Assembly (NCBI RefSeq): GCF_014467235.1
Contig: NZ_NKHP01000010.1
Coordinates: forward strand, 91,456 to 155,455
DNA: 64,000 nt
Source of the DNA: Xenorhabdus indica
GTDB lineage: Bacteria; Pseudomonadota; Gammaproteobacteria; Enterobacterales; Enterobacteriaceae
Direction: 5' to 3'
The position numbers and the translations under genes are program-made. The notes beneath the pieces are model-generated. The model saw only the letters and a program-made list of their open reading frames with translations, was not told the origin of the DNA and did no database searches. The stretch's first letter is position 1. Every line of letters starts with the position of its first letter. Of the stretch, positions 1-9,754 are shown one piece after another.

Positions 1-189
1 ATTAATATCAATACAGCGAATGCTGAAGAATTAGCAAAAGAACTTAATGGTGTTGGTGCCAAAAAAGCACAGGCAATTATTGAATATCGTGAAAAATATG
101 GCCCATTCACAGCAATTGAGCAATTACAGGAAGTACAAGGCATTGGTCCTGCTTTTATAGAGAAAAACCGGGATAAATTAACCTACTGA
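1..189 (+). CDS. ybaV: ComEA-family helix-hairpin-helix protein, 3' end only
   Basis: The window opens inside this gene. Frame 1 gives 62 residues and then TGA. The fragment carries the two-hairpin ComEA core: INTANAEEL, then GVGAKKAQAIIEYR and GIGPAFIEKN. These are the glycine-containing hairpins that contact DNA backbone in this family. E. coli YbaV is a short exported protein made mostly of this domain, so the missing part is probably only a signal peptide and linker. It lies upstream of fadM as in E. coli. Its role in a bacterium without a known competence system is unclear. The family call is secure; the function is not. Confidence 0.85.
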   Translation: MNINTANAEELAKELNGVGAKKAQAIIEYREKYGPFTAIEQLQEVQGIGPAFIEKNRDKLTY

Positions 190-194
190 TTAAA

Positions 195-236
195 AGCCCT
201 CTTGATGAGTGTGCTGATGATTTTATCAAGAGGGCT
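195..236. terminator. inverted repeat after ybaV, possible terminator
   Basis: A perfect 12-bp stem (AGCCCTCTTGAT at 195-206, complement at 225-236) follows the ybaV stop by a few bases. On the plus strand no T-run follows. On the minus strand the stem is followed by TTTTAATC. It may stop transcription, or protect the 3' end of the ybaV mRNA. The structure is clear and the function is inferred. Confidence 0.5.
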
Positions 237-337
237 GTGATACTGATCAAGAATAATTAATTAAACGCTATTGTAATTAAAATGTTTTGCTATTGTTAAT
301 AATCTTACTGGTCAGATGAGTTTAGGGGAAAATAGCA

Positions 338-748
338 ATGAGCACAATTATAAAAGTCAGAGGTTATCATATTGATGTTTTTCAGCATGTAAACAATGGA
401 CGTTATTTGGAGTTTATGGAGGCGGCTCGCTGGGATTTACTCGCTGAAAGTGACATGTTACGATGGCTAAATAATAATAAAATTGCTTTTATTGTAGCCA
501 ATATCAATATTAACTATCGTCATCCTGCTGTATTAGGAGATGAATTGGAAGTGAAATCGTCCTTGCAGGAATTGCGTAACAAAAGCGGCTCTTTTTTCCA
601 GAAAATTATACGCAAAGGCGATAACCGAATTATCGCCGATTCTATGACTACATTTGTTTGTGTTGATTTAAAAACTCAACAAACGTTGGTGTTGGACGGT
701 GAATTAAGAGAAAGGTTTGATGAGTTTAAGAATGAAGCCGTGAAGTGA
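338..748 (+). CDS. fadM: long-chain acyl-CoA thioesterase FadM (YbaW)
   Basis: This 136-residue single-hotdog-fold thioesterase hydrolyses long-chain, including unsaturated, acyl-CoAs and supports beta-oxidation. The N-terminal pattern KVRGYHIDVFQHVNNGRYLEF holds the family's catalytic Asp (D14) and the HVNN signature, and NININYRHPA follows mid-protein. Length and sequence fit E. coli FadM (132 residues). The ATG at 338 is preceded by an AGGGGAAAAT ribosome site. It stands alone between ybaV and the convergent queC, as in E. coli. In E. coli fadM is controlled by FadR; I did not identify a FadR box by eye. Confidence 0.93.
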   Translation: MSTIIKVRGYHIDVFQHVNNGRYLEFMEAARWDLLAESDMLRWLNNNKIAFIVANININYRHPAVLGDELEVKSSLQELRNKSGSFFQKIIRKGDNRIIADSMTTFVCVDLKTQQTLVLDGELRERFDEFKNEAVK

Positions 749-790
749 GGAGTGAGAGGTATTTTTCCCCCTCACTGATACCTGAATTAT

Positions 791-1489
791 CTAGTTAAGC
801 TGCGTTTTGGATTTCATTTCTGCCATTGTGGGCTTGGCATTGTTTAAATAAAGATTTAGCCCATTAGCTCGAAGATGGCAGGCAGCGCACTCACCACAAC
901 CATCACCCTGTATTCCGTTATAACAAGTGAGAGTTTGAGTGCGAACAAAATCCAGTTTCTGGTAATAATCAGCTAATGCCCAGGTTTCCGCTTTGTTCAG
1001 CCACATTAATGGAGTTTCAAAGCGGATATCTCTGGCGATACCGAGACAAACAGCATTATTCAGGGATTTGACAAACTCATCGCGACAATCGGGATAGCCG
1101 GAAAAATCAGTTTCACAAACACCGGTGATAACGGTTTCAGCCTCAATCTGATATGCGTAAATCGCTGCCAGAGTTAAAAACAAAATATTACGACCGGGAA
1201 CAAAAGTATTCGGTAGGCCACTTTTTTCGCTTTCACTGAAATCTGGTACGGGAATGTTATCTCTTGTCAGGCTGCTGATAGCAAGCTCATTTAATAAAGT
1301 AACATCAAGTACTTTATGGGCAGCCGCTCCCAGCTCTTTACTGATACGGCTGGCAACATCAATTTCAGCTCGGTGGCGTTGACCATAGTCAAAAGTAATA
1401 CAGTGAACTTCATCATATTGGTGAAGTGCTTGAATTAAACAAGTGGTGGAATCTTGTCCACCACTGAATACAACAACAGCTCGTTTCAT
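791..1489 (-). CDS. queC: 7-cyano-7-deazaguanine (preQ0) synthase QueC
   Basis: QueC converts 7-carboxy-7-deazaguanine and ammonia to preQ0 using ATP, a step toward queuosine in tRNA. The N-terminus [12 protein letters not shown] is the N-type ATP pyrophosphatase PP-loop. Near the C-terminus, four cysteines in [19 protein letters not shown] form the zinc site (roughly residues 188-203). The 232-residue length matches E. coli (231). The start at 1489 has an AGGTAGGTATC ribosome site. It begins 32 nt after the stop of the PLP-enzyme gene on the same strand, so the two are probably cotranscribed. No preQ1-type leader fits in that gap. Confidence 0.95.
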   Translation of the reverse strand: MKRAVVVFSGGQDSTTCLIQALHQYDEVHCITFDYGQRHRAEIDVASRISKELGAAAHKVLDVTLLNELAISSLTRDNIPVPDFSESEKSGLPNTFVPGRNILFLTLAAIYAYQIEAETVITGVCETDFSGYPDCRDEFVKSLNNAVCLGIARDIRFETPLMWLNKAETWALADYYQKLDFVRTQTLTCYNGIQGDGCGECAACHLRANGLNLYLNNAKPTMAEMKSKTQLN

Positions 1490-1521
1490 GATACCTACCT
1501 CTTTAAATTGAAGGAGATATG

Positions 1522-2574
1522 TTACTCATAACTATTGAGTTTGGGTAGTTGCGTGAGATATAGCGTGATGTCACCGATATTATTTTTGACCCATTCTGGG
1601 TTGTAATAAGTATCAAGGTAACGCTCCCCGCTATCACATAACAATGTCACGATTGAACCCTGCTGGTTGTTGTCATGCATTTGTTTGGCTAGTTGCAAAG
1701 CTCCCCAGACATTGGTTCCTGTTGATGCTCCCGTTTTTTTTCCAATGAGCTTTTCGAGCCAGTAGATGGTGGCAATCGAAGCACAATCAGGAACTTGGAA
1801 CATATCATTGATAACATGAGGTATAAAAGATGGTTCGGCACGCGGACGCCCGATACCTTCGATTTTACTGCTTGTATTTTTGCGTATTTGTCTGCAATTT
1901 TGGTGATAGCAGTCGTAGAAAACGGAGTTCTCAGGATCAACAACAATGAGTTTAGTGTTATATCCTTGATAACGCATATAACGGCCAAGTGTTGCGGACG
2001 TTCCGCCAGTCCCTGCACTCATGACAATATAAGTTGGCTCAGGGAAGGGTTCTAATTCCATTTGACGGAAAATGCTTTCTGCAATGTTATTGTTGCCCCG
2101 CCAGTCAGTGGCTCGTTCAGCATAAGTGAATTGATCCATATAATGACCATTCAGTTCTTTTGCCAGGTGTTCTGATTCTTCATAAATCTGGGCTGAATGT
2201 TCTACAAAATGGCATTTACCGCCGTAAAATTCGATTTCCTGAATTTTGCGTTTAGCAGTACAAGCGGGCATCACTGCAATAAAAGGCAAGCCAAGTAAAC
2301 GAGCAAAATAGGCTTCAGAAACAGCAGTACTACCGGATGAGGCTTCAATAATAGGAGTTCCTTCATCTATCCAACCATTACTGAGTGCATAAAGGAAAAG
2401 GGAACGTGCAAGTCGGTGTTTAAGACTACCAGTGGGATGAGTGCTTTCGTCTTTGAGATACAGATGGACTTCAGGAAACATGGGGAGGTTGAGTTTAATC
2501 AGATGCGTATCAGCACTGCGTTGATAATCAGCTTGAATAGATTTTATGGCATTGGTAGCCCATAAAGACGACAT
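1522..2574 (-). CDS. PLP-dependent cysteine synthase-family protein, probable cysteine desulfhydrase
   Basis: This fold-type II PLP enzyme has 350 residues. The cofactor lysine is in [13 protein letters not shown] (K52), the substrate loop is [10 protein letters not shown], the phosphate-binding loop is [13 protein letters not shown], and ASTGTNVWG comes late. Such proteins are often annotated cysteine synthase, or Cds1-type L-cysteine desulfhydrase. The divergent neighbour is decR, the cysteine-detoxification regulator, which favours cysteine breakdown over synthesis; that is inference. An upstream ATG at 2598 is in frame but has no ribosome site. The ATG at 2574 has GGGGT at proper spacing and was chosen. 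queC follows in the same direction. Confidence 0.82.
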   Translation of the reverse strand: MSSLWATNAIKSIQADYQRSADTHLIKLNLPMFPEVHLYLKDESTHPTGSLKHRLARSLFLYALSNGWIDEGTPIIEASSGSTAVSEAYFARLLGLPFIAVMPACTAKRKIQEIEFYGGKCHFVEHSAQIYEESEHLAKELNGHYMDQFTYAERATDWRGNNNIAESIFRQMELEPFPEPTYIVMSAGTGGTSATLGRYMRYQGYNTKLIVVDPENSVFYDCYHQNCRQIRKNTSSKIEGIGRPRAEPSFIPHVINDMFQVPDCASIATIYWLEKLIGKKTGASTGTNVWGALQLAKQMHDNNQQGSIVTLLCDSGERYLDTYYNPEWVKNNIGDITLYLTQLPKLNSYE

Positions 2575-2695
2575 AAATTGACCCCAGATAAAATACATTT
2601 TTGACGTATATATTACTCTTACATTCAGAGAAATAGATTGTTATTTTTCTGATATTGCGTTCTATTTTTAGGAAATATTTCTACAGGATATAGGT

Positions 2696-3157
2696 ATGTT
2701 AGATAAAACAGACCGTAAGCTACTAGAGCTGCTCCAACAGGATTGTAGTTTGTCCTTAAATGCGTTGGCAGAAGCCGTTAATTTGACATCTACACCGTGC
2801 TGGAAGCGTCTTAAACGGCTTGAAGATGAAGGATATATTGTTGGAAAAGTTGCGTTACTTAATGGTGAAAAACTAGGGTTAGGTTTGACTGTAATTGTGA
2901 TGATAAAAACTCAACAGCACAGTAGTGAATGGTATGAACAGTTTGTTTCTTTTGTTAAAGAGATGCCGGAAGTCTTAACATTCTATCGTATGGCAGGGGA
3001 ATATGATTATTTAATGCACGTAGAAGTTGTTGATATGAAAAGTTATGATCATTTCTACAAACGCATGGTTAATGGGATACCTGGTTTGATTGATGTAACA
3101 TCAAACTTTGCAATGGAAAAAATAAAATATACAACGGCGTTACCCATACCAGATTAG
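2696..3157 (+). CDS. decR: Lrp/AsnC-family regulator DecR (YbaO)
   Basis: This 153-residue Lrp/AsnC-type transcription factor has an N-terminal helix-turn-helix ([16 protein letters not shown], then [23 protein letters not shown]) and a C-terminal RAM sensor domain (residues 70-150, with [14 protein letters not shown]). It is nearly colinear with E. coli DecR (152 residues), which activates cysteine detoxification. The start follows ACAGGATATAGGT. It diverges from the PLP cysteine enzyme across about 120 bp, a usual arrangement for a local regulator and its target. That regulatory link is inferred from position. Confidence 0.93.
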   Translation: MLDKTDRKLLELLQQDCSLSLNALAEAVNLTSTPCWKRLKRLEDEGYIVGKVALLNGEKLGLGLTVIVMIKTQQHSSEWYEQFVSFVKEMPEVLTFYRMAGEYDYLMHVEVVDMKSYDHFYKRMVNGIPGLIDVTSNFAMEKIKYTTALPIPD

Positions 3158-3224
3158 ATAATTATTCAAATCTCTTTGGTGAAGTGGTCGCCGATCCTTT
3201 CATTTTTACCTCGGGAATAGGTTT

Positions 3225-4973
3225 GTGAGATTATTTTCTCAGTTAAGTTGGTATTTTTTCAGTGAATGGCGTCGCTATTTAGGTGCTGTCATTTTTCTGG
3301 TGATGATTGCGATATTACAATTAATTCCCCCTCGTTTGGTTGGAATTATTGTTGATGGCATCAGCGCAAAAACAATGTCATCCAGTCAATTATTGATGTG
3401 GATAAGCGTTATGCTCATCATTGCACTGGCCATATATGGTCTACGGTACGTTTGGCGGGTATGGCTATTTGGTGCTTCTAATCGATTAGCTGTTAAGTTG
3501 CGCAGTGATTTCTATCAGAGATTGAGCAGCCAAGATCCTGAATTCTATTTACGTCATAGAACAGGGGATTTAATCGCCCGGGCAACCAATGATGTTGATA
3601 GAGTTGTTTTTGCTGCAGGTGAGGGAGTACTTACTTTAGTTGATGCCTTAGTAATGGGATGTGCTGTACTTATTGTGATGAGTGTGGAGATCAGTTGGCA
3701 ATTGACATTATTATCACTGTTACCTATGCCTATTATGGCGTTAGTGATTAAACGATATGGCCAACAACTTCACCATCGTTTCAAGTTGGCTCAAGGCGCA
3801 TTTTCTACGCTTAATAACCACGCTCAGGAAAGCTTGACCAGTATTCGAATGATAAAGGCTTTTGGGCTGGAAGAACTACAATCCAGCCAGTTCGAAGAAG
3901 TAGCCACTGAGGCAGGACGTAAAAATATGCGTGTTGCACGTGTGGATGCACGCTTTGACCCTACTATCTTCATTGCTATTGCGCTTGCAAATTTATTGGC
4001 TGTTGGTGGTGGAAGTTGGATGGTTGTGAATGGTTCTCTGACATTAGGAGAGTTGACCAGCTTTGTCATGTACTTGGGGCTAATGATTTGGCCTATGCTA
4101 GCGCTAGCATGGATGTTCAATATTGTTGAGCGTGGTAGTGCGGCATATACACGGATCCGTAGCTTATTACAGGAGCCTCTGGTGATTGAGGATGGTTCAC
4201 ACTCTTTATCTGCTGAACGCGGGACACTGATAGCAAATATCAACTCCTTTGTTTATCCAAAGCATAGTGTACCTGTTCTTCGAGATATTCGTTTTCAGTT
4301 ACTACCGGGTCAATTATTGGGAATTTGTGGTCCGACGGGGTCAGGAAAAAGTACGTTGCTTGCTTTATTGCAACGCCAGTTTGATATCGCTGATGGCGAA
4401 ATACTGTTTCAATCCCGCAATGTTTCTACACTCAGGCTGGAAGAATGGCGATCACGATTGGCGGTTGTGAATCAGACTCCTTTTCTATTTTCGGATACAG
4501 TTGCAGGGAATATTGCCTTAGGGTGTCCTGATGCTACTCAAGAACAAATCGAAGAAGTAGCCCGTCTGGCGAATGTGCATGATGATATTTTGCAGTTACC
4601 ACAAGGTTATCAAACCGAAGTCGGAGAGCGTGGAGTGATGCTTTCTGGTGGGCAAAAACAACGTATTTCTATAGCAAGAGCATTGCTATTAGATGCAGAG
4701 ATTCTAATCCTGGATGATGCGCTTTCTGCTGTAGATGGTCAGACTGAGCACCGTATCATGAAAAATCTCAGCCAATGGCGGCAGCAACGTACTGTTATTA
4801 TTAGTGCACATAGATTATCAGCTTTAGTAGAAGCAGATAATGTTTTGGTGATGCAAAATGGTGCGATTTCTCAGCAGGGGCAGCATAAACGGCTTATTGC
4901 GCAATCTGGTTGGTATTCAGATATGTACCATTACCAACAACTTGAAGCCGCATTGGATGGTCAATATGAGTAA
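3225..4973 (+). CDS. mdlA: ABC exporter half-transporter MdlA (SmdA-like)
   Basis: MdlA is a 582-residue fused membrane/ATPase half-transporter. The first ~300 residues form the six-helix ABC exporter domain, with [19 protein letters not shown] and [17 protein letters not shown]. The ATPase domain follows: Walker [13 protein letters not shown]-loop [11 protein letters not shown], signature [16 protein letters not shown], Walker [14 protein letters not shown] and H-loop ISAHRL. The Walker B catalytic position is Asp where Glu is usual (ILILDD-A), as in E. coli MdlA, suggesting a degenerate site in a heterodimer with MdlB. The start is GTG at 3225. It overlaps mdlB by 8 nt. The substrate is unproven; related SmdAB pumps export drugs. 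Confidence 0.93.
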   Translation: MRLFSQLSWYFFSEWRRYLGAVIFLVMIAILQLIPPRLVGIIVDGISAKTMSSSQLLMWISVMLIIALAIYGLRYVWRVWLFGASNRLAVKLRSDFYQRLSSQDPEFYLRHRTGDLIARATNDVDRVVFAAGEGVLTLVDALVMGCAVLIVMSVEISWQLTLLSLLPMPIMALVIKRYGQQLHHRFKLAQGAFSTLNNHAQESLTSIRMIKAFGLEELQSSQFEEVATEAGRKNMRVARVDARFDPTIFIAIALANLLAVGGGSWMVVNGSLTLGELTSFVMYLGLMIWPMLALAWMFNIVERGSAAYTRIRSLLQEPLVIEDGSHSLSAERGTLIANINSFVYPKHSVPVLRDIRFQLLPGQLLGICGPTGSGKSTLLALLQRQFDIADGEILFQSRNVSTLRLEEWRSRLAVVNQTPFLFSDTVAGNIALGCPDATQEQIEEVARLANVHDDILQLPQGYQTEVGERGVMLSGGQKQRISIARALLLDAEILILDDALSAVDGQTEHRIMKNLSQWRQQRTVIISAHRLSALVEADNVLVMQNGAISQQGQHKRLIAQSGWYSDMYHYQQLEAALDGQYE

Positions 4974-6750
4974 TACTGATATGGAGAAGTCTAATACGCG
5001 TAATTTTTGGTCATCGTTAAAACGCCTGTTGGTTTACAGTAAAAACTACCGTAAGCCAATTGGTCTGGCTGTATTGATGTTATGGATTGCTGCATTGGCT
5101 GAAGTTAGTGGCCCGATGATTATCAGTTATTTTATCGATAACATAGTTTCAACGGGCAATCTTCCACTTGATGTTGTTAGTGGTCTTGCGGTTGTGTTTT
5201 TGATATTACAGTTAGTGGCGGCTGCTTTACATTATTTCCAGTCTTTGTTGTTTAATCAGGCATCTATTGGCGTTATACAGCAGATCAGGACGGATGTCAT
5301 GGATTCAGCACTACGCCAGCCTCTGAGTACTTTCGATAACCAACCTGTTGGGCAATTAATATCTCGTGTGACGAATGATACTGAGGTCATTAAAGATCTA
5401 TTTGTGAATGTCATCCCAACAGTTTTTCGTAGTGTTGCGCTAATTGGGGCAATGTTGATAGCAATGTTCTTTTTGGATTGGCGTATGGCATGTGTTGCAC
5501 TGACGATCTTTCCTGCTGTTTTTCTTGTGATGATAATTTACCAGCGTTTTAGTACACCGATTATTCGACGAGTTCGTGTGTATCTTGCTGATATTAACAA
5601 TGTTTTTAATGAGGCTATTAATGGCATGGCTGTCATTCAGCAATTTCGTCAGCAAGCGCGCTTTGGTGAGAAATTGTTTGCCATTAATCGGGCTCACTAT
5701 CAGGCGCGTATGCAGGCATTACGATTGGATGGCATTCTGTTAAGGCCTTTATTGAGCCTGTTTTCTACCGCAGTGTTGTGTGGTCTACTGCTACTGTTTG
5801 GCTTTCAGGGAACAGATTTTATTGGGGTTGGTGTATTGTATGCATTCATTAGTTATCTGGGACGCCTAAATGAACCATTGATTGAGCTGACAGCTCAACA
5901 ATCCTTATTACAGCAAGCCGTGGTCTCAGGCGAACGGGTTTTTGAGTTAATGGATAGTCCACAGCAACAGTACGGTGTTGATCAACAAGCTTTGACGAGT
6001 GGTAGAATTGATGTCGAAAACTTAAGCTTTTCCTATCGTAATGACAAAGTTGTGTTACATAATATCAATCTGCATGTACCGTCACGGGGCTTTATCGCGC
6101 TTGTTGGGCATACAGGGAGTGGCAAAAGTACGTTAGCCAATTTGCTGATGGGGTATTACCCATGGCAAAACGGTGACATTTATCTTGATGGACGATCCGT
6201 GTCTTCTTTCTCTCATACTGTCTTGCGTAATGGTGTAGCAATGGTTCAACAAGATCCAGTCGTCTTAGCTGCCTCATTCTTCGATAATATTACATTAGGG
6301 CGAGATATTAGTGAGGAAAAAGTTTGGCAGGTTCTGGAAGTTGTACAACTGGCTGAGTTTGTTCGCAAGTTACCGGGTGGGATAAATTCAAGATTGGGAG
6401 AACAAGGAAATACTCTTTCTGCCGGACAAAAACAGCTTTTGGCAATGGCACGGGTTTTGGTGCAAACACCGCAAATTCTGATTTTGGATGAGGCGACAGC
6501 GAATATTGATTCGGGAACAGAACAATCGGTGCAACAAGCGCTACGGATGATCCGAAAACATACAACATTAGTGGTTATAGCTCACCGCCTTTCAACGATT
6601 GTTGAGGCTGATTCTATATTCGTGCTGCATCGTGGTGCAATTGTAGAGCAAGGTCAGCATCAACAGCTATTGGCAAGGCGTGGCCGCTATTACCAGATGT
6701 ACCAGCTTCAACAGGTTGGTGAAACCTTAAATGAACCGCTGCACATTTAG
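4966..6750 (+). CDS. mdlB: ABC exporter half-transporter MdlB (SmdB-like)
   Basis: MdlB is the partner half-transporter of MdlA: a six-helix exporter domain, then an ATPase domain with Walker [15 protein letters not shown], signature [15 protein letters not shown], Walker [15 protein letters not shown] and H-loop IAHRLSTI. Here the Walker B glutamate is intact, so the MdlA/MdlB pair probably has one canonical and one degenerate ATP site. A longer open frame reaches back to 4858, but the ATG at 4966 overlaps the mdlA stop by 8 nt and leaves 594 residues, close to E. coli MdlB. An in-frame ATG at 4981 is an alternative. An NtrC-type site overlaps its stop codon. Confidence 0.93.
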   Translation: MSNTDMEKSNTRNFWSSLKRLLVYSKNYRKPIGLAVLMLWIAALAEVSGPMIISYFIDNIVSTGNLPLDVVSGLAVVFLILQLVAAALHYFQSLLFNQASIGVIQQIRTDVMDSALRQPLSTFDNQPVGQLISRVTNDTEVIKDLFVNVIPTVFRSVALIGAMLIAMFFLDWRMACVALTIFPAVFLVMIIYQRFSTPIIRRVRVYLADINNVFNEAINGMAVIQQFRQQARFGEKLFAINRAHYQARMQALRLDGILLRPLLSLFSTAVLCGLLLLFGFQGTDFIGVGVLYAFISYLGRLNEPLIELTAQQSLLQQAVVSGERVFELMDSPQQQYGVDQQALTSGRIDVENLSFSYRNDKVVLHNINLHVPSRGFIALVGHTGSGKSTLANLLMGYYPWQNGDIYLDGRSVSSFSHTVLRNGVAMVQQDPVVLAASFFDNITLGRDISEEKVWQVLEVVQLAEFVRKLPGGINSRLGEQGNTLSAGQKQLLAMARVLVQTPQILILDEATANIDSGTEQSVQQALRMIRKHTTLVVIAHRLSTIVEADSIFVLHRGAIVEQGQHQQLLARRGRYYQMYQLQQVGETLNEPLHI

Positions 6751-6756
6751 TGTGCA
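6740..6756 (+). promoter_or_regulatory. NtrC (NRI) enhancer site for glnK-amtB
   Basis: The dyad TGCAC-N7-GTGCA matches the NtrC binding consensus (TGCACC-N5-GGTGCA) in both half-sites and overall length. It overlaps the last codons of mdlB and lies about 95 bp upstream of the -24 element of the glnK sigma-54 promoter, a usual enhancer distance. Confidence 0.85.
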
Positions 6757-6760
6757 TATC

Positions 6761-6785
6761 GGGAGTGATTGAAAAGGTTACTCCC
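6761..6785 (+). terminator. weak terminator after mdlB
   Basis: GGGAGT (6761-6766) pairs with ACTCCC (6780-6785). Two further weak pairs extend the stem, and the T-rich TGTCTTATATTT follows. It lies between the NtrC site and the glnK promoter and would separate mdlAB from glnK-amtB transcription. Confidence 0.5.
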
Positions 6786-6850
6786 TGTCTTATATTTCCT
6801 ATCTATACGAATTCTTTGTAACGATTTGATTAAAAACATTTTTAAATTCT

Positions 6851-6865
6851 TGGCACTCCCTTTGC
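6851..6865 (+). promoter_or_regulatory. sigma-54 promoter of glnK-amtB
   Basis: TGGCAC-TCCCT-TTGC fits the sigma-54 consensus TGGCAC-N5-TTGC exactly. There are 10 bp between the invariant GG (-24) and GC (-12). With the upstream NtrC dyad it gives nitrogen-limitation control of glnK-amtB. Confidence 0.93.
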
Positions 6866-6929
6866 AAATATCTTTGTAATGCGTTTCTACAAATATCATT
6901 TTACAAATACAGATAAAGACGGGGGGAGT

Positions 6930-7268
6930 ATGAAATTGATCACTACCATCATTAAGCCTTTTAAATTAGAAGAAGTACGGGAAGCTCTTTCTGATATTGG
7001 TATACAAGGCATGACTGTTACAGAAGTAAAGGGATTTGGGCGTCAAAAAGGTCATTCAGAGCTTTACCGAGGAGCTGAATACAGTGTCAATTTCTTGCCC
7101 AAAGTAAAAATTGATATTGCTACTTATGATGAACGAGTGGAAGAAATCATTCATGTTATAAAACAAACTGCTTTCACTGGGAAAATGGGCGATGGCAAGA
7201 TTTTTGTCTTTGAATTACAGCATGCTGTCAGGATCAGGACAGATGAAACGAATGATGCAGCACTGTGA
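6930..7268 (+). CDS. glnK: PII nitrogen regulatory protein GlnK
   Basis: GlnK is the 112-residue PII signal protein that senses 2-oxoglutarate, ATP/ADP and (through uridylylation) glutamine, and plugs the AmtB channel when nitrogen is ample. The sequence opens MKLITTIIKPFKLEEVREAL. The T-loop region KGHSELYRGAEYSVNFLPK contains the uridylylated tyrosine (Tyr51 in YRGAEY). KIFVFELQHAVRIRTDE is near the end. A longer frame from 6879 exists, but the ATG at 6930 follows GGGGGGAG and matches the family start. It is driven by the sigma-54 promoter 65-80 bp upstream, and amtB begins 15 nt after its stop. Confidence 0.96.
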   Translation: MKLITTIIKPFKLEEVREALSDIGIQGMTVTEVKGFGRQKGHSELYRGAEYSVNFLPKVKIDIATYDERVEEIIHVIKQTAFTGKMGDGKIFVFELQHAVRIRTDETNDAAL

Positions 7269-7283
7269 ATGGGGAGGTGAAAA

Positions 7284-8564
7284 ATGAGAAAACAATGGTT
7301 TGCTGTTATCAGCATCATAGCAGGTGTACCTTCTTGCGCTTTTGCTGCGGGAAACTCGGTTGATAAAGCTGATACGGTATTCATGCTGATAAATACGATT
7401 CTTGTGATTTTTATGACGATACCCGGTATTGCTTTATTTTATGGCGGGTTGTTGCGTCGTAAGAATGTTTTGTCATTGATGTCACAAGTAATTGTAAGTT
7501 TTTCACTTGTTTGTGTGCTTTGGGTTATTTATGGATATAGCTTGGCTTTTGAGACGGGAAACCCTTTCTTTGGGGGATTAAAGCAAGTCATGTTGAAAAA
7601 CATATCCATTACTGATTTAAGTGGCAGTTTTTATCAATTGATTTATGTCGTTTTTCAGGGCGCTTTTGGTTGTATCACTGTAGCTTTGGTTGTTGGGGCT
7701 TTGTGTGAAAGAGTCCGTTTTTCTGCCTTATTGATTTTCATTGTCTTGTGGTTTACTGCTTCCTATATTCCTATGGCTCATATGGTATGGGGCGGTGGTT
7801 GGCTGGCTCAGGACGGTGCATTGGATTTTGCAGGTGGAACTGTTGTACATATTAATGCTGCGGTTGCAGGTTTAGTTGGTGCTTACTTACTGGGTAAGCG
7901 TTCAGGATTTGGTAAGGAAGCTTTTAAACCACATAACTTACCCATGACGTTTATTGGCACAGCAGTTCTTTACATTGGCTGGTTTGGTTTCAATGTTGGC
8001 TCTGCGGGAGCCGTGAATGCTATTGCTGCTTTGGCACTAGTGAACACAATGGTAGCAACATCGGGGGCAGTACTGTCATGGATTTCTTCTGAATGGTTAT
8101 TACGCGATAAGCCTTCTCTTTTAGGTGCATGTTCTGGTTGTATTGCCGGACTGGTTGCTATCACTCCTGCTGCCGCAACAGTTGGCATTGGAGGAGCTCT
8201 GGTAATTGGTGTGATTGCCGGGATCACTGGTTTGTGGGGAGTAGTGGTATTAAAACGTTGGTTGCGTGTTGATGATGTTTGTGATGTCTTCGGCGTTCAT
8301 GGCGTATGCGGTATTGTTGGTTGTTTATTAACAAGTATTTTTACTGCTTCTGCTTTGGGGGGAACCGGATTTGTGGAAGGAATGACTATGCTAAGGCAAT
8401 TTGGCATACAGGTTATCAGTATATTGGTGTGTGTTGTTTGGTCAGCCGTAACTGCTTATTTCTCATTCAAAATTGCTGACCTTGCGGTTGGGTTGCGTAT
8501 TAGCGTTGAATCAGAAAGAGAGGGGTTGGATATTACTTCACACGGAGAAAGTGCCTACAACTGA
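7284..8564 (+). CDS. amtB: ammonium transporter AmtB
   Basis: AmtB is a 426-residue trimeric inner-membrane ammonium channel with a cleavable signal peptide (MRKQWFAVISIIAGVPSCAFA) and eleven expected membrane helices. The twin pore histidines are visible in MAHMVWGGG and VFGVHGVCGIVG, and the external ammonium site region is in the FMTIPGIALFYGGLLRRKN segment. The C-terminal tail EREGLDITSHGESAYN is the GlnK-docking helix and ends like E. coli AmtB. It is cotranscribed with glnK (15 nt gap) under NtrC/sigma-54 control. The gene order mdlB-glnK-amtB-tesB is that of E. coli. Confidence 0.96.
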   Translation: MRKQWFAVISIIAGVPSCAFAAGNSVDKADTVFMLINTILVIFMTIPGIALFYGGLLRRKNVLSLMSQVIVSFSLVCVLWVIYGYSLAFETGNPFFGGLKQVMLKNISITDLSGSFYQLIYVVFQGAFGCITVALVVGALCERVRFSALLIFIVLWFTASYIPMAHMVWGGGWLAQDGALDFAGGTVVHINAAVAGLVGAYLLGKRSGFGKEAFKPHNLPMTFIGTAVLYIGWFGFNVGSAGAVNAIAALALVNTMVATSGAVLSWISSEWLLRDKPSLLGACSGCIAGLVAITPAAATVGIGGALVIGVIAGITGLWGVVVLKRWLRVDDVCDVFGVHGVCGIVGCLLTSIFTASALGGTGFVEGMTMLRQFGIQVISILVCVVWSAVTAYFSFKIADLAVGLRISVESEREGLDITSHGESAYN

Positions 8565-8634
8565 TCAATTTGTTTAAATATTCACCTTTCCATTTTTTGT
8601 TTTGTTGACGATGTTAGCCTGTTCTCAAAACATC

Positions 8635-8661
8635 CCAGGGCATAGTTTATCTATGCTCTGG
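8635..8661. terminator. hairpin between amtB and convergent tesB
   Basis: CCAGGGCATAG pairs with CTATGCTCTGG around a TTTAT loop (one G-T pair). It lies between two convergent genes and probably acts in both directions. A short T-containing tail (GAGTTTCT) follows on the plus strand. Confidence 0.55.
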
Positions 8662-8686
8662 AGTTTCTATATTGAGTATATTTTCT

Positions 8687-9556
8687 TCATTGGGTATGTT
8701 TTCGCTTACGGATCACACCCTCCTGAGCAGCAGAGGCAATAAGTAGACCTTCACGGTTATAAATATGACCACGAACAAAGCCACGACCTCCTGATGCTGA
8801 GGGGCTCTCAATTGCATAAAGTAGCCAGTCATCCATCCTAAATGGGCGGTGATACCACATAGAGTGATCAATAGTGGCAACTTGAATACCTTTCTCCATA
8901 AAATGAACACCATGAGGTTGTAATGATGTAGGTAAAAAATTTAAATCTGAGGCGTAGCCTAGCAGACAATAGTGAATAAAGAGTTCTTCCGGCAGTTTGC
9001 CATTGCTACGAAACCAGACATAATGAATGGGCTCTTCTGATGAATTATTAATAGAACTATGGAAATTAATAGGTCTTATTTCTAACGGGGGAGAAGCTGA
9101 AAACACACTTTTCAGTTTGTCAGGAAGTTGATGAGAGATATTTTTAATTATTTCTTGTTGAGGTGCTAACATTTCAGGAGGAGGAACCTTTGGCATCGAA
9201 CCCTGGTGTTCAAAACCTTCTTCATGAGCCTGAAAAGAAGCTGTCATATAAAAAATAGGGTGGCCATTTTGTATAGCACTGATTCGGCGGGCACTGAAAC
9301 TGGCTCCATCACGTAATATTTCAACATCGTAAATAATTGGTTTATGACTATCACCTGGTCGGAGAAAATAGCTGTGGAAGGAGTTCAGTATGCGCTCATC
9401 TGCAACAGTCTGCTTTGCTGCATATAGAGATTGACCGATAACTTGCCCACCAAAAACTTGAGGAAATCCCAAATCTTCACTTTGTCCCCGATAAATTCCT
9501 TCTTCGATCTTTTCCAGATGCATCAGGTTGATTAAATTTTGCAATGCCTGACTCAT
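8687..9556 (-). CDS. tesB: acyl-CoA thioesterase II TesB
   Basis: TesB is a 289-residue double-hotdog thioesterase that cleaves medium- and long-chain acyl-CoAs. Characteristic stretches are [33 protein letters not shown] and, in the second half, [16 protein letters not shown] and [14 protein letters not shown], which holds the catalytic Asp. Length fits E. coli TesB (286). It is convergent with amtB, as in E. coli. Upstream on its coding strand lies a repeat element and then a long stretch without genes, where E. coli has ybaY and neighbours. Confidence 0.95.
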   Translation of the reverse strand: MSQALQNLINLMHLEKIEEGIYRGQSEDLGFPQVFGGQVIGQSLYAAKQTVADERILNSFHSYFLRPGDSHKPIIYDVEILRDGASFSARRISAIQNGHPIFYMTASFQAHEEGFEHQGSMPKVPPPEMLAPQQEIIKNISHQLPDKLKSVFSASPPLEIRPINFHSSINNSSEEPIHYVWFRSNGKLPEELFIHYCLLGYASDLNFLPTSLQPHGVHFMEKGIQVATIDHSMWYHRPFRMDDWLLYAIESPSASGGRGFVRGHIYNREGLLIASAAQEGVIRKRKHTQ

Positions 9557-9594
9557 AATGTGCCCTTATTTTTGTAATATTAGGTAACTCTTTA

Positions 9595-9754
9595 TATACC
9601 CGTCGTATTTCAAGCTTGCATCTTTGTTGGCTTCACTCGCTCCCCCCAGTCACAGAACTTATCTATGCTCCAGCCTCTCACCGAAGGCTAGCCTTTGGCT
9701 GAACAAATTCGTTCTCTTGCCCGTCGTGATGCATTTTGAAATCCATAGGGTATA
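9595..9754. repeat. 160-bp intergenic repeat with inverted ends (copy 1)
   Basis: It begins TATACCC and ends GGGTATA. Just inside, CGTCGTATTTCAAGCTTGCA faces a partly complementary GATGCATTTTGAAATCCATA. The middle holds CGCTCCCCCCAGTCACAG and TTATCTATGCTCCAG. Copy 2 at 11770-11936 has the same end motifs and middle words (TTATCTATGGCTTC). The layout resembles a non-autonomous palindromic element (MITE- or ERIC-like), of a kind I associate with Xenorhabdus and Photorhabdus intergenic regions. No coding frame is present. Confidence 0.75.

Noticed and set aside
1490..1521. A preQ1 riboswitch before queC.
   Set aside because: Only 32 nt separate queC from the upstream gene and no pseudoknot-type sequence is visible.
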